Assembly: GCF_000768705.1 (NCBI RefSeq)
Contig: NZ_AVPJ01000012.1
Span: forward strand, 1 to 64,000
Length of the DNA: 64,000 nt
Direction of reading: 5' to 3'
Source of the DNA: Knoellia sinensis KCTC 19936
Lineage (GTDB): Bacteria > Actinomycetota > Actinomycetes > Actinomycetales > Dermatophilaceae
Shown: positions 24,811 through 33,149 of the stretch, piece by piece
Position numbering within the stretch: position 1 is the first letter of the stretch
Layout of the letters: every line of letters begins with the position of its first letter
Translations under genes and position numbers: made by a program
The notes under the pieces: generated by a model
The model's input: only the letters and a program-made list of their open reading frames with translations
Told to the model about the DNA's origin: nothing
Databases searched by the model: none

Positions 24811-25421
24811 GACAACGTCGCGAGGAGCAAGCCGTCTCCGCCCTCGTAGTCACCGTTGAGGCTGGGCCCCGGCGCCAGTTCCGCGCCGACGCGACGGGCG
24901 ACCCCCAGCGTGAGGGAACCGACCGGCACCAGGGTCCGATCGATCTCGTCCACCGGTGAGGCGGGCGCCGGCAGGTCGGTGGGAAGGTCGCCGCCGCTGC
25001 CCTGGGCGCGGGCCACGGGTTCGCGGACGATTTCGGAGCCGTCGCGCATCTGCATCACGAGGTTGGCGTGGGTGCCCTCGGTCCGGATCGTGTCGATCAG
25101 GGTCGACACGAAGACCGGGTCACCGCACGCGTCGTAGACCCAGCGCTGGCCGAGCACGGAATGCTCCATCGTGCCGATGAGGTGGGCCTCGCCGCCAGCC
25201 AGGGCCGCGCCGCGATAGGTGACGGGTACGAAGAGTGTCGATCCTGCCTCGGAGCCGAAGAGGAAGCACTCGATCCCGACCTCACCCGCGGGATCGTCCA
25301 ACCGGAACGTCCCGACCGGGCCGCGGGACTTCTCTCCGTCCCACCACGTGCGCGTCTGGAGCCAGGGACCGATGAGCTCGTCCTTCGTCGGAGTGATCGT
25401 CGCCTGGTGGAGGGTCGCCAT
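24807..25421 (-). CDS. stand-alone maltokinase N-terminal cap-like protein
   Basis: The 204-residue protein begins with the pattern of the maltokinase (Mak) N-terminal cap: ATITPTKDELIGPWLQTRTWW, then GTFRLDDPAGEVGIECFL. The kinase domain that normally follows is absent. Such orphan cap proteins are common in actinobacteria and have no known function. It is coupled to the ABM gene downstream. Confidence 0.75.
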   Translation of the reverse strand: MATLHQATITPTKDELIGPWLQTRTWWDGEKSRGPVGTFRLDDPAGEVGIECFLFGSEAGSTLFVPVTYRGAALAGGEAHLIGTMEHSVLGQRWVYDACGDPVFVSTLIDTIRTEGTHANLVMQMRDGSEIVREPVARAQGSGGDLPTDLPAPASPVDEIDRTLVPVGSLTLGVARRVGAELAPGPSLNGDYEGGDGLLLATLS

Positions 25422-25488
25422 GGCGCGAGCCTATGGCGAGTGCGGGCGTTCCCGCGCCCCGGTTTCACTCGTGGCCGAGGATGGGTGC

Positions 25489-25926
25489 ATGGGACAGATC
25501 CGGCAGTTCGACCACGTGGGGATCACCGTCGCCGACATCGACGCTGCGGCCGCCTTCTTCGAGCTCCTCGGGTTCGAGACCGAGGGGCGCGCCTTCTTGG
25601 AGGGCGAGTTCGTGGACGCGGTGATCGGTATCCCGAACTCCCGCAGCGAGGTGCTCACGCTGCGGCTGCCCGGCGGCGGGACCAAACTCGAGTTGTCGAG
25701 CTTCGTCCGCCCCGAGCACACACGCTCACCCGATGCGGTGTCGACCGAGGTCGGCCTGCGCAACATCTGCTTCGAGGTCGAAGGACTCCGGGACATCCTC
25801 GACCAGCTGGCCGAGGCCGGCTATGGACTCGTCGGTGATGTCGGGGAGATGGAGGGCGCCTGGCTCATGACCTACGTTCGCGGCCCCGAGGGCATCATCG
25901 TCGCCTTGGCCGAACGCCTCGGCTGA
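25489..25926 (+). CDS. VOC (glyoxalase/dioxygenase-like) family protein
   Basis: The 145-residue protein has two beta-alpha-beta-beta-beta modules: FDHVGITVADIDAAAAFFELLGF opens the first and GLRNICFEVEGLRDILDQL the second. It may bind a metal through H9 and Glu residues near the strand ends (E in KLELSSF, E in GPEGIIVAL). The substrate is unknown. The ATG at 25489 starts the first strand. Confidence 0.85.
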   Translation: MGQIRQFDHVGITVADIDAAAAFFELLGFETEGRAFLEGEFVDAVIGIPNSRSEVLTLRLPGGGTKLELSSFVRPEHTRSPDAVSTEVGLRNICFEVEGLRDILDQLAEAGYGLVGDVGEMEGAWLMTYVRGPEGIIVALAERLG

Positions 25927-26091
25927 GCGGTCCGGGCCCTCGCGGAGGGGACGCCCTCAGCCTTGTCTCACGACTGATCAGGGTCCTCGACGGCAAGCCA
26001 TGAGGATTTGCCTGACGTGGCAACTCAAATCGGTCAGGCTGGGCGTGAAGCTGCAGAACTCCGTGGGTTGTTTCCATGCGCAGGAGGCCTC

Positions 26092-26586
26092 ATGTCGGTA
26101 GAACAGTGGTCCGCACTCGGTGCCGGCTTGAGTGCCGTTGCAGCTGGAGCCGCGGCCTGGGTCGCGTGGGCCTCCTTCCGTCTCCAACGCAGCATGCATC
26201 AGGAGTCAGGCCGCATGCTTGTCGTCAGTGGGCACACGATTTCGGTCCAGTCCGGCGCCGACTCGTCACCCGTTGAGGCGGCGATCAGCATTGAGCTCAG
26301 AAACCCGGGCCGCATGGACGCCAAGGTCCAGAATGTCGTGCTCTCGTTTCAGGTTCCTGAGGCCAAGAACCTGTACCCGTTGTTCAAACCTGGTTTCGAT
26401 GTGCCCGCCGGTGGACGAGGCGGAGTCACGACTCCGTTCTACGACTGCCGTCCGAACCTCGTGGAGTGTCGCGTCAAAGTGGAACTGGGCGACGGTCAAA
26501 CGCTCACCCAAACCCTTCAGGCCTACGAACCCTCCGAACAATCCGAGCGCTGGCCGATAGTCGAGTACACCGAGGCCATCAGCTGA
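26092..26586 (+). CDS. membrane-anchored protein of unknown function
   Basis: The 164-residue protein has one N-terminal membrane helix (ALGAGLSAVAAGAAAWVAWASF). A soluble beta-rich domain with patterns like SIELRNPGRMDAKVQNVVLSF follows and may be an Ig-like fold. AGGAGG lies five bases before the ATG. I do not recognise a named family. Confidence 0.7.
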   Translation: MSVEQWSALGAGLSAVAAGAAAWVAWASFRLQRSMHQESGRMLVVSGHTISVQSGADSSPVEAAISIELRNPGRMDAKVQNVVLSFQVPEAKNLYPLFKPGFDVPAGGRGGVTTPFYDCRPNLVECRVKVELGDGQTLTQTLQAYEPSEQSERWPIVEYTEAIS

Positions 26587-26662
26587 TCGCTGGCCGGGAG
26601 TCGCGACGTCGGTGGAATGGCCCTGCGTCCGTCGTGGGTGGATCGACCGAGCTTCCAGTGCC

Positions 26663-27478
26663 CTACGAGTCCCCTCGTTCGGAGAGGCTCTGGAGCTGCC
26701 CTTCGTGGACGTCGCTGACCCATTCCCAACCCTCCTTGGCCTCCGGACCGATCCGCGGATCGTCGGAGCCACCGCCGGTGCGGAGCGCCTCGACGTAGGC
26801 GCGGTCGAGTTCGAGGCGTGCGCGGAGTTCGTCGGCTCCGCCCACCGACCCATGTCCGGGAACCACGACCGCCACGTCACTCGCCACACTCTCGAGCAGT
26901 CCCAGGGCGTCGAGATAGTCCTGAATCGGGTCAGCCGTGCTCACGTCGAGCATGGGGACCAGAACGTCGGAGAGCATGTCGCCGGCGACGAGTACCCCGA
27001 GTTCCTCGATGAGGAGCGCGCCATGACCCGGCGCGTGCGCCTGATGCTCAATGAGGCGAGTGCGCGGCCCGTCCCACGGGATCTGCGTCGAGCCCTCCGG
27101 AAGGCCGCTGACCCGGCCGAAGAGGTTCCACGGAACCTCCCCGGCAATCTCCGGCGGCAACCCCTCCTCGAGGTGGGACTCCCAGTCCGGGCTCGACAGC
27201 ACCTCACGCAGACCTTCCGCGCAGCGGGCGGTGGCGTAGCGCGGAGCGTCACCCAGCGCGGCGTGCCAGAGCGCGTGGTCCCAGTCGGCGTGCGTGGCAA
27301 AGCCCGCGACAACGGGCTGACCCGACTCGCGACAGCCGTCGGCGATGGCGAGCAAGTCGTCGACCGTGAGCCCGGGATCGACGAGCAGGACACCTGAATT
27401 GCCTTGCACCACAACGGTGTTGCTCTGGATGCACTCGCTCTCGTGGACCAGCACCCTGTCTGCGACGCGCGTGAGCAT
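26663..27478 (-). CDS. metallo-beta-lactamase fold hydrolase
   Basis: The 271-residue MBL-fold protein has THADWDHALW in the place of the HxHxDH motif, so the second His is an Asp; further ligands appear in APGHGALLI, VAGDMLSD and VPGHG. The variant motif may change the metal site. Start ATG 27478 has AAGGAG upstream. The substrate is unknown. Confidence 0.85.
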   Translation of the reverse strand: MLTRVADRVLVHESECIQSNTVVVQGNSGVLLVDPGLTVDDLLAIADGCRESGQPVVAGFATHADWDHALWHAALGDAPRYATARCAEGLREVLSSPDWESHLEEGLPPEIAGEVPWNLFGRVSGLPEGSTQIPWDGPRTRLIEHQAHAPGHGALLIEELGVLVAGDMLSDVLVPMLDVSTADPIQDYLDALGLLESVASDVAVVVPGHGSVGGADELRARLELDRAYVEALRTGGGSDDPRIGPEAKEGWEWVSDVHEGQLQSLSERGDS

Positions 27479-27609
27479 GGGACTCCTTGACTCGTGATCC
27501 GTGGTGTCAGCGTCAACGGCCGCACGAGCCGTTGACGCCGACGTCCGGAACCGTCGGCGTCGGACGAACCAGCGCCACGGCATACGGGATGGGTTGTGGT
27601 GCGCTCCGG

Positions 27610-28356
27610 CTAGAGAAGCTTGACGTCAGCCTCGCCGGTCACGGTCGCCGCGGGACCGAGGGAAGCGCGGAGGCGGTCTTCCAGATCATCCAGCGCGGAC
27701 CCGGCCATGCTCTGGCGGGCCTGCGGGGCAGCGTTCTTGAGGCGATCCACCTCGGATGCCAGGAAGGCCCGGAGTTCGGCGCGATCGCTCTGGGTGAGCC
27801 GCGTCAGCTCCTCGCTGACAATGACGATCTGGTATGCCGCCGAGGCAGCCTTGCATTCCGTGCACCCTGCGTTGACGGCGATGGAACGGTTGTTGACCGA
27901 CAGCAGCGTCTGGGTGCGGGCCAGCACCACCTGCAGTGACACGGCAACCGTCCCGCACCCGGTGCAGTCGCTCGTGGTCGTGGTCGCCATGTTGTCCACG
28001 ACGGCCCGGCCGGTCGCCTTGACGCGGCTGTAGGGGTGGCCGCCATCGGTGGCAGAGACGATGGTCAGGGCCGAGGCGGTCGCGGTGCAGCCGTCACAGT
28101 CGGCGGTCGCTCCGGCCACTGAGTTGGCTTGTGCAGGAGCCTTGCGAGGCCGCACCTTGAGGCGGGCGTTCTGTTCGATCGAGTCCATCGCGGGCGTGGC
28201 GTGCGGTGCCGCGAGAGCAAGTGCGGCGACGTCGATGCGACTGGAGCCGCCCCCCGAATCAGAGCTTGCGGAGATGCCGCTCGTCAGACCAGGAAGCGCG
28301 AGACTGGCCGTCACTGCTGTGACGGCCAGGACTGAACTGAGGTTTCGGATCTTCAT
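27610..28356 (-). CDS. secreted protein with repeated CxxC motifs
   Basis: The 248-residue protein has an N-terminal signal peptide (basic start, then a hydrophobic stretch to SGISA). Three spaced CxxC units follow: DCDGCTA, DCTGCGTVAVSLQVVL and GCTECKAASAAYQIVIV. A charged helical tail (LTQSDRAELRAFLASEVDRL) follows them. Each CxxC leads into an Ala/Val-rich strand, so these look like internal repeats that could form disulfides or bind metal outside the cell. From memory, similar proteins occur widely in actinobacteria without a known role. The start overlaps the stop of the M50/MinD gene by four bases (ATGA), tying it to that operon. Confidence 0.85.
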   Translation of the reverse strand: MKIRNLSSVLAVTAVTASLALPGLTSGISASSDSGGGSSRIDVAALALAAPHATPAMDSIEQNARLKVRPRKAPAQANSVAGATADCDGCTATASALTIVSATDGGHPYSRVKATGRAVVDNMATTTTSDCTGCGTVAVSLQVVLARTQTLLSVNNRSIAVNAGCTECKAASAAYQIVIVSEELTRLTQSDRAELRAFLASEVDRLKNAAPQARQSMAGSALDDLEDRLRASLGPAATVTGEADVKLL

Positions 28357-31073
28357 CGAGCAGTCCCTTCGTGGTGGGCGAATCCGTCGGAGACGGCGGC
28401 TGCCATCTCGACAATGCTGTTGCGCGTGATGGGGCGCAGAGCGGACAGGTGGGTCTGGGCACCGACCTCAAGGGCGGGGTCCCACGGGATGGTCACGACA
28501 CGGCGGCACCGGCGGGAGAAGTGGTCGACGATCGGCTCGATGGGGGCACCGACGCCCTTGCGGACCGCGTTGATGACGACGACTGCGTTGGCGACCAAGG
28601 TGCTGTTCTCGTGCTGGTCGAGCCAGTCGAGCGTCAGCGCGGCGGCACGTCCGCCGTCGACCCCAGCGCGCAGGACCAGGACGAGCTGGTCCGCGTCGGA
28701 CAGCAGTCCTTGGTTGGCGCTGTCGAGGATCCCCGTGCCGGTGTCGAGGACGATGAGGTTGTAGAACCGATCGAGTAGGTCGATGAGGTCGTGGTAGTCG
28801 TCCCGCCCCAGGGCCATGCCGATCTTCGGGTCGTCGTCGGAGGCCAGCACCTCAAGTCGGGACTCGTCGGCCTGAGCGGTGTATTCGCGCAGCTGGGCGT
28901 AGCTGGAGATCGACTCTCGGTCGCGCAGGACGTCGGTGATACTGCGTTCGTTCGGTTCGGCGACGCGGTGCGCGAGGTTGCCGGCGTCGGGGTTGGCGTC
29001 GACGGCGATGACCCGGTCACCCCGCAAGCCGGCGAAGGTGCTGCCGAGGGCAAAGGTCATCGTCGTCTTGCCGACGCCGCCCTTGCGGCTCATGACGACG
29101 ATCCGGCGGGACCCCCGGATGGGGGCGCGCAGGCGTGACTCGATGTCGAGTTCGCGCTGTTCGGCGGGACTCAGTCCCGGGTTGACGCTTCCTCCGCTGA
29201 CGACATAGACGGCCCGGCGCCAACCGGTGGACGGCACGGGCGCCACGCTGGGCAGGATCAGGTCGTCACGGAAGGCATCCGCATTGAGTGTCGGAACCTC
29301 GGTGCTGACGTCTGGGGCCTCGTCGTCGGAGAAGTCCCGCGGATAGGTGACCTCGGCCTGGGCCTTGCCGTTGGCCTTGCTGTTGGCCTTGCGGTTGGCC
29401 TGGCCGTTCGACGTGGCCTTGACCTTGGCACCGTTGGCCGCAGCGGCGCCGCGATCGGGAGCGCCCCGATCGGGAGTGTCACGCTCGGTCGTGGGGGGCG
29501 TGTCAGTGGCGGTGTCCGGGTCCATCTGAACCTCCGGCGTCGGGAGCGGGCCGTGGGAGTGGGACCTTCGGCTGCGTGTCAGTCGAAGCGTGGCTGGACG
29601 GGCGACGAGCCGTGCCAGCGTGCGGATCAGTCGGTAGAGGAGGACGGACAGTCCGAGCAGAGGAACTGCGAGCAGGAGGATCGAGATGCTCGCGATGGCG
29701 ACCATGACCAGGTCGCCCCCGCCCCGTGCCGCGGCCCATAGATCGGCCTGCACCCCGATGGCCTTGAGGTTGGTTCTGACGATGAACGGCAGGTTCCACA
29801 GTAGCCACAAGATGCCCGCCGTGAGTGTCGGAACGACGAACGCGACCCACGCGATGACGATGCGGCGGGCCGCCGGACGCAGCTCCGCGACCCGCGGATC
29901 GGTGATCGCGCCGGGGCGCACGCTGCGCAGGACCGGACCCACCCGCGCGAACAGGTCCGGGACGCCGGCAAGGTCCGAGAGGATGTAGTAGCCGTCCAGG
30001 CGGACCGCCGGAACGAGCTGCTGGACCATCTCGATGTGCATCAGCACGACGGCGATGAGCCAAGCGGGCTCGTCCGTGGCGAGCGAGAGGGCGCCGAGGG
30101 GGATCAGGGTGAGCACGTTGAAATACAGGCCACCCAGGTCGGTTCGTAGGCGACCGGCCCGATTCAGGCGGTAGGAGTCCGTGACGTCGGTGTAGAACGC
30201 CGGAAAGAGGAGGTACACACCGAACCCGATGGCGCCCGGCTTGCCGCCCCCGTAGGCGCAGGCAGCCGCGTGGCCCATCTCGTGGATCAGGCCACCGCAC
30301 GTCAGGATCACGAACAGCGCAAGCATGGTCGTGGGCGTGGTCAGCAGCGTGGTGAAGGAGTTGGCGAGGTCGGCGTTCATCACCAACTGGATGTCAAGGG
30401 CGACGACGGCAGCGAGTGCGACGATGACGACCGGGGGCCAGAAGAGCGGGGCGAGCAGCTTGGCCACGACGGGGACAGCTCGTTCGGGAACGATCACGCC
30501 CCGCAGGGACAGCGACAGCAGCGGGACCGCCTTGGGTGGGTGCTTGGGCGCGAGCTGCTGCGCCTCAGCGCCGGGAAGGGCGCCTACCGTCGCGCCCTTC
30601 CCGGACCCGGAGCCCGAGGCGCCAGCCGCACGCTCACCCTCGCCGGGCAGCGCGCGCCGATCGGCGCCTCGGGACGCACCAAGGGGCTCGCCGGGGTCGC
30701 CGGTGAATGCGTCACCGGTCGGAGCCACGTCGGCGAGCCCCAGGGGCTGAAGGCGCTTCGTCACCAGATGCATGAGGCCGTCCGTCGTGAGTTGCCTGCT
30801 GTAGGCCTCGGTCACGGCGTCGGCGATCCGGGTGGCAGACCGGTTGGGGTGGAGGCCACGCAGCACCAGATAGAGCAACTCGGAGAGCTGGACGACCTGG
30901 CCGTCTCGGCGCCGCACGAGATAGGTGGGGGAGGACAGCCCGGAGTCCTGCACCGGACCCAGGTCCTGCAACCCCTCCGCCGCTCGCCAGCCCATGGCCT
31001 GCGAGAGATCCGGATCCCCCCCGGTATCAACGTCGTTCACGTCGTTCTTCTCGTGTGTGCTGCTCATCCCCAC
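28353..31073 (-). CDS. RRE/PqqD-like + M50 zinc protease + MinD/EspI-like ATPase fusion
   Basis: The 906-residue protein has three parts. Residues about 45-115 (TYLVRRRDGQVVQLSELLYL...) look like the PqqD/RRE fold that binds leader peptides. Residues about 200-510 are a multi-span membrane M50 site-2-type protease with HEMGH at 264-268 and a likely third ligand D360 in RLDGYYIL. After a basic Ala/Lys/Asn linker, residues about 620-906 match MinD-type ATPases of type VII secretion loci (EspI-like): GWRRAVYVVSGG, then KGGVGKT at about 664-670, AVDANPDAGNL and VLDTGTG. The order suggests peptide binding, cleavage in the membrane and ATP-driven handling in one chain. Two small peptide genes lie upstream and the CxxC secreted protein is coupled downstream. 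Confidence 0.85.
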   Translation of the reverse strand: MGMSSTHEKNDVNDVDTGGDPDLSQAMGWRAAEGLQDLGPVQDSGLSSPTYLVRRRDGQVVQLSELLYLVLRGLHPNRSATRIADAVTEAYSRQLTTDGLMHLVTKRLQPLGLADVAPTGDAFTGDPGEPLGASRGADRRALPGEGERAAGASGSGSGKGATVGALPGAEAQQLAPKHPPKAVPLLSLSLRGVIVPERAVPVVAKLLAPLFWPPVVIVALAAVVALDIQLVMNADLANSFTTLLTTPTTMLALFVILTCGGLIHEMGHAAACAYGGGKPGAIGFGVYLLFPAFYTDVTDSYRLNRAGRLRTDLGGLYFNVLTLIPLGALSLATDEPAWLIAVVLMHIEMVQQLVPAVRLDGYYILSDLAGVPDLFARVGPVLRSVRPGAITDPRVAELRPAARRIVIAWVAFVVPTLTAGILWLLWNLPFIVRTNLKAIGVQADLWAAARGGGDLVMVAIASISILLLAVPLLGLSVLLYRLIRTLARLVARPATLRLTRSRRSHSHGPLPTPEVQMDPDTATDTPPTTERDTPDRGAPDRGAAAANGAKVKATSNGQANRKANSKANGKAQAEVTYPRDFSDDEAPDVSTEVPTLNADAFRDDLILPSVAPVPSTGWRRAVYVVSGGSVNPGLSPAEQRELDIESRLRAPIRGSRRIVVMSRKGGVGKTTMTFALGSTFAGLRGDRVIAVDANPDAGNLAHRVAEPNERSITDVLRDRESISSYAQLREYTAQADESRLEVLASDDDPKIGMALGRDDYHDLIDLLDRFYNLIVLDTGTGILDSANQGLLSDADQLVLVLRAGVDGGRAAALTLDWLDQHENSTLVANAVVVINAVRKGVGAPIEPIVDHFSRRCRRVVTIPWDPALEVGAQTHLSALRPITRNSIVEMAAAVSDGFAHHEGTAR

Positions 31074-31139
31074 TCCCTCGGTCGAGCGTCGGGCCGAACA
31101 CGACGAGTGGTGCCGCGACCGACCCGACGGTCGATGGTC

Positions 31140-31346
31140 CTACTGCAGAACCACGAGGTACTGCCCAGCGACCGCGTTCGCGGTGGCGTTCGCCGACGCC
31201 GCGTTGATGGCAAAGGCGAGGTTCACCCCCACGATCGTGGTCACGTTCAAGTTGCACGCGGCGAGGCACAACGTGTCGCGCCGAGGCAGCAGGGCCGCGG
31301 TCTCGGTGTCGAGCTCTGCAGTGTCGATCAGTGGCCGAAGAGTCAT
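31140..31346 (-). CDS. small precursor-like peptide 2
   Basis: The 68-residue peptide has a leader-like block ELDTETAALLPRRDTL followed by a short Cys pair (CLAAC) and a hydrophobic Ala/Asn/Val-rich C-terminus (AINAASANATANAVAGQ). It is clearly paralogous to the next peptide. ATG 31346 has GGGAGG eight bases upstream; a GTG at 31355 is also in frame. It lies 66 bases before the M50/MinD gene. It is proposed as a substrate of that protein. Confidence 0.75.
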   Translation of the reverse strand: MTLRPLIDTAELDTETAALLPRRDTLCLAACNLNVTTIVGVNLAFAINAASANATANAVAGQYLVVLQ

Positions 31347-31429
31347 TCCGGCCACCTCCCTTCCTGTGCGACGAACTCACAGACTGTGCGGCGCGACCCC
31401 CGTCAGAGCAGGGGCCGCGCCACGAAAGG

Positions 31430-31618
31430 TCAGCCCTGGCCGACGACGATGGTCTGCACGGCTGCGCTGTTGGCCTGCGAAAGCACCGTGGCGGCGTTGA
31501 GTGCGACCGAAGAGTTGCTGGCGTAGATGCCGACCCAGTTGTTGTTGAAGAACAGGGTCTCCTTGGACGGAAGCAGCGTCACGAGCTCAGAGTCGAGCTC
31601 GGCGTAGGTCATCTCCAT
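31430..31618 (-). CDS. small precursor-like peptide 1
   Basis: The 62-residue peptide has the block ELDSELVTLLPSKETL and an Ala/Asn/Ser/Gln-rich end (ALNAATVLSQANSAAVQ). It aligns with the other peptide in both halves: ELD-(S/T)-E, LLP-x-(K/R)-(E/D)-TL, and a shared A-(L/I)-NAA-(T/S) ... Q-x-(I/L)-VV-x-Q. It has a strong ribosome site (GGGGAGGTGA). It is first gene of the leftward operon. The Q/N/A pattern slightly recalls curli-type amyloid repeats; that is speculation. Confidence 0.75.
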   Translation of the reverse strand: MEMTYAELDSELVTLLPSKETLFFNNNWVGIYASNSSVALNAATVLSQANSAAVQTIVVGQG

Positions 31619-31677
31619 GGTTAGTCACCTCCCCTCCCCCGAAATGTCGAGACGCCGAACAGTGCAGCCGTTCCGTC

Positions 31678-31705
31678 GTGACCAGGGTGTGACCCTGATG
31701 TGACT
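31678..31705 (+). promoter_or_regulatory. SARP-type direct repeats (three GTGAC at 11-bp spacing)
   Basis: GTGACC at 31678, GTGACC at 31689 and GTGACT at 31700 are exactly 11 bases apart. Eight bases after the last one is CGTAAT, a possible -10. SARP activators bind direct repeats at one-turn spacing placed 8 bp before the -10 box. The site points toward the rightward genes that include the BTAD regulator, and also lies in the promoter region of the peptide operon. Confidence 0.7.
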
Positions 31706-31752
31706 GTGTTCGGCGTAATCCTCGGAATGCCCAGACAAATGTGGAGAATGGG

Positions 31753-31785
31753 GGCTACTCCCGGTATGGACACCGGAGAGTAGCC
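31753..31785. promoter_or_regulatory. hairpin in 5' leader of rightward gene
   Basis: GGCTACTC-CCGGT pairs with ACCGG-A-GAGTAGCC around a six-base loop, one bulged A. It ends a few bases before the AAAGGA ribosome site of the gene at 31799, so it could affect translation or mRNA stability. Confidence 0.5.
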
Positions 31786-31798
31786 GGAAAGGACCCCC

Positions 31799-32032
31799 AT
31801 GGAAGAGGCAGCCCCAGAGGCCCCCCAGTCGGGTCGGGCTGAGCCGGTGCTGGTGCTCAGCTACTGGCACGAGCCCCCGGATGGGGCGCTGCTCGTGCGG
31901 GCGACGCTGTCCGTCGCGGGACGCGGCGCGGACATGCGCAGACTGAGTTCACGCGAGCAGGTCCACGCACTCCTGGACGAGTGGCTCGACGGCGCCGAGA
32001 GCCCCCCAGCCGGCGATCCGAACGACTCCTGA
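31799..32032 (+). CDS. small unknown protein beside BTAD regulator
   Basis: The 77-residue protein has a central strand-helix pattern (VLVLSYWHEPPDGALLVRATLSV, then SSREQVHALLDEWLDG). It has no signal or membrane segment and the family is not recognised. AAAGGA lies just before the ATG. It is the first gene of the rightward unit with the regulator and faces the peptide operon across a shared promoter region. Confidence 0.65.
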   Translation: MEEAAPEAPQSGRAEPVLVLSYWHEPPDGALLVRATLSVAGRGADMRRLSSREQVHALLDEWLDGAESPPAGDPNDS

Positions 32033-32215
32033 CGTCGCGCCTCTCGGGGTTGATGTATCTGAGTACCCCTGACCTGCTCCTTTTGGGGTGCAGGGTCCAC
32101 CGAATGAGTGAATACTGGGCCAGACAACGGTCCAAACGTGCGTAGGTCCAGCCCCGGACGGCAGCGATCGTCGCCTCAGGGTGCCGCGCGGGTCGGTCAC
32201 GTGTGAGGGGTGTCC

Positions 32216-32944
32216 ATGGAGACCAGGGTTGAGGGGTGCCGAGTCAGCCTGCTGGGTGGATGGGGTCTGGCCGAGCACGACCGACCCGTCCACCTCGGTC
32301 TTCGCGAAGAACGTGTCATGGCCCTCCTGGCGTTGCGCGGACATCAGTCCCGAGCAGCCACTGCTGCCACGTTGTGGCCGGACAGTGCCGAGCCCCAGGG
32401 GCGCGCCAATCTGCGCACAGCCCTGAAGCGCCTGCGCGGCTTCGGCACTGATCTCGTCACCTCCGTCCGCAACGACCTGGTCCTTGGTCCCGGCGTTCAC
32501 GTCGACGTGTGGGAGCTGCACGACTGCCTCGACACCATCGAACGCGGCTCCGGCTCGAACGGCCTCAAACCGACCGACGTGCTGAGTCTGCTGCGGAGGC
32601 CGGATCTCCTGCCGGACTGGTATGAGGACTGGGTGTTGTTCGAGCGAGAACGGTTGCACCTCCGGAGAATTCGTGCGCTCGAAGACATGGGTAGGCGGCT
32701 TCTCAACGACGGCGACGCCTCGCTCGCCATCCGATTCGCTGAGGAAGCCCTGCTGTTGGAGCCCCTGTTGGAGAGCGGGACCCGGCTCCTGATCGAGGCC
32801 CACCTGGCGGAGGGGAACAGGTCGTCGGCCGTCCACACGTTCCAGCGCTACCGGCATCGGCTCGAGTCAGAGTTGGGCATCACGCCGTCACGAGTCATGA
32901 GTGAGCTGCTCACGAGTCGATCCGAGCGTCGCGCCTACCGCTGA
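32216..32944 (+). CDS. BTAD (SARP-type) transcriptional regulator
   Basis: The 242-residue protein has an N-terminal winged-helix DNA-binding domain (EERVMALLALRGHQSRAATAATLWPD, ANLRTALKRLR). A bacterial transcriptional activation domain of TPR-like helices follows, ending in HTFQRYRHRLESELGITPS. It lacks the ATPase part of large SARPs. ATG 32216 has GAGGGG upstream; a GTG at 32210 is in frame. The cognate-looking direct repeats at 31678-31705 suggest that it activates its own unit and probably the peptide operon. Confidence 0.88.
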   Translation: METRVEGCRVSLLGGWGLAEHDRPVHLGLREERVMALLALRGHQSRAATAATLWPDSAEPQGRANLRTALKRLRGFGTDLVTSVRNDLVLGPGVHVDVWELHDCLDTIERGSGSNGLKPTDVLSLLRRPDLLPDWYEDWVLFERERLHLRRIRALEDMGRRLLNDGDASLAIRFAEEALLLEPLLESGTRLLIEAHLAEGNRSSAVHTFQRYRHRLESELGITPSRVMSELLTSRSERRAYR

Positions 32945-33149
32945 GCGTCCGAAGTGTGCCCTCGTTCGCGCCGCTCGTCGACCTGGTCTTCCAAGCGGTC
33001 ACCTTCGACAACATCATCAACGCGAGCGAGCCTCGGTCGAGGTGGGAACTGGGCGGTGTCGTCGCCAGCCTGCTGCGCGCCCTCCCCGCAACAGTGGCCG
33101 AGTTCCGATGACGGGAACACACGACGCGCGGCGCGCATAGGCTCGAGCG

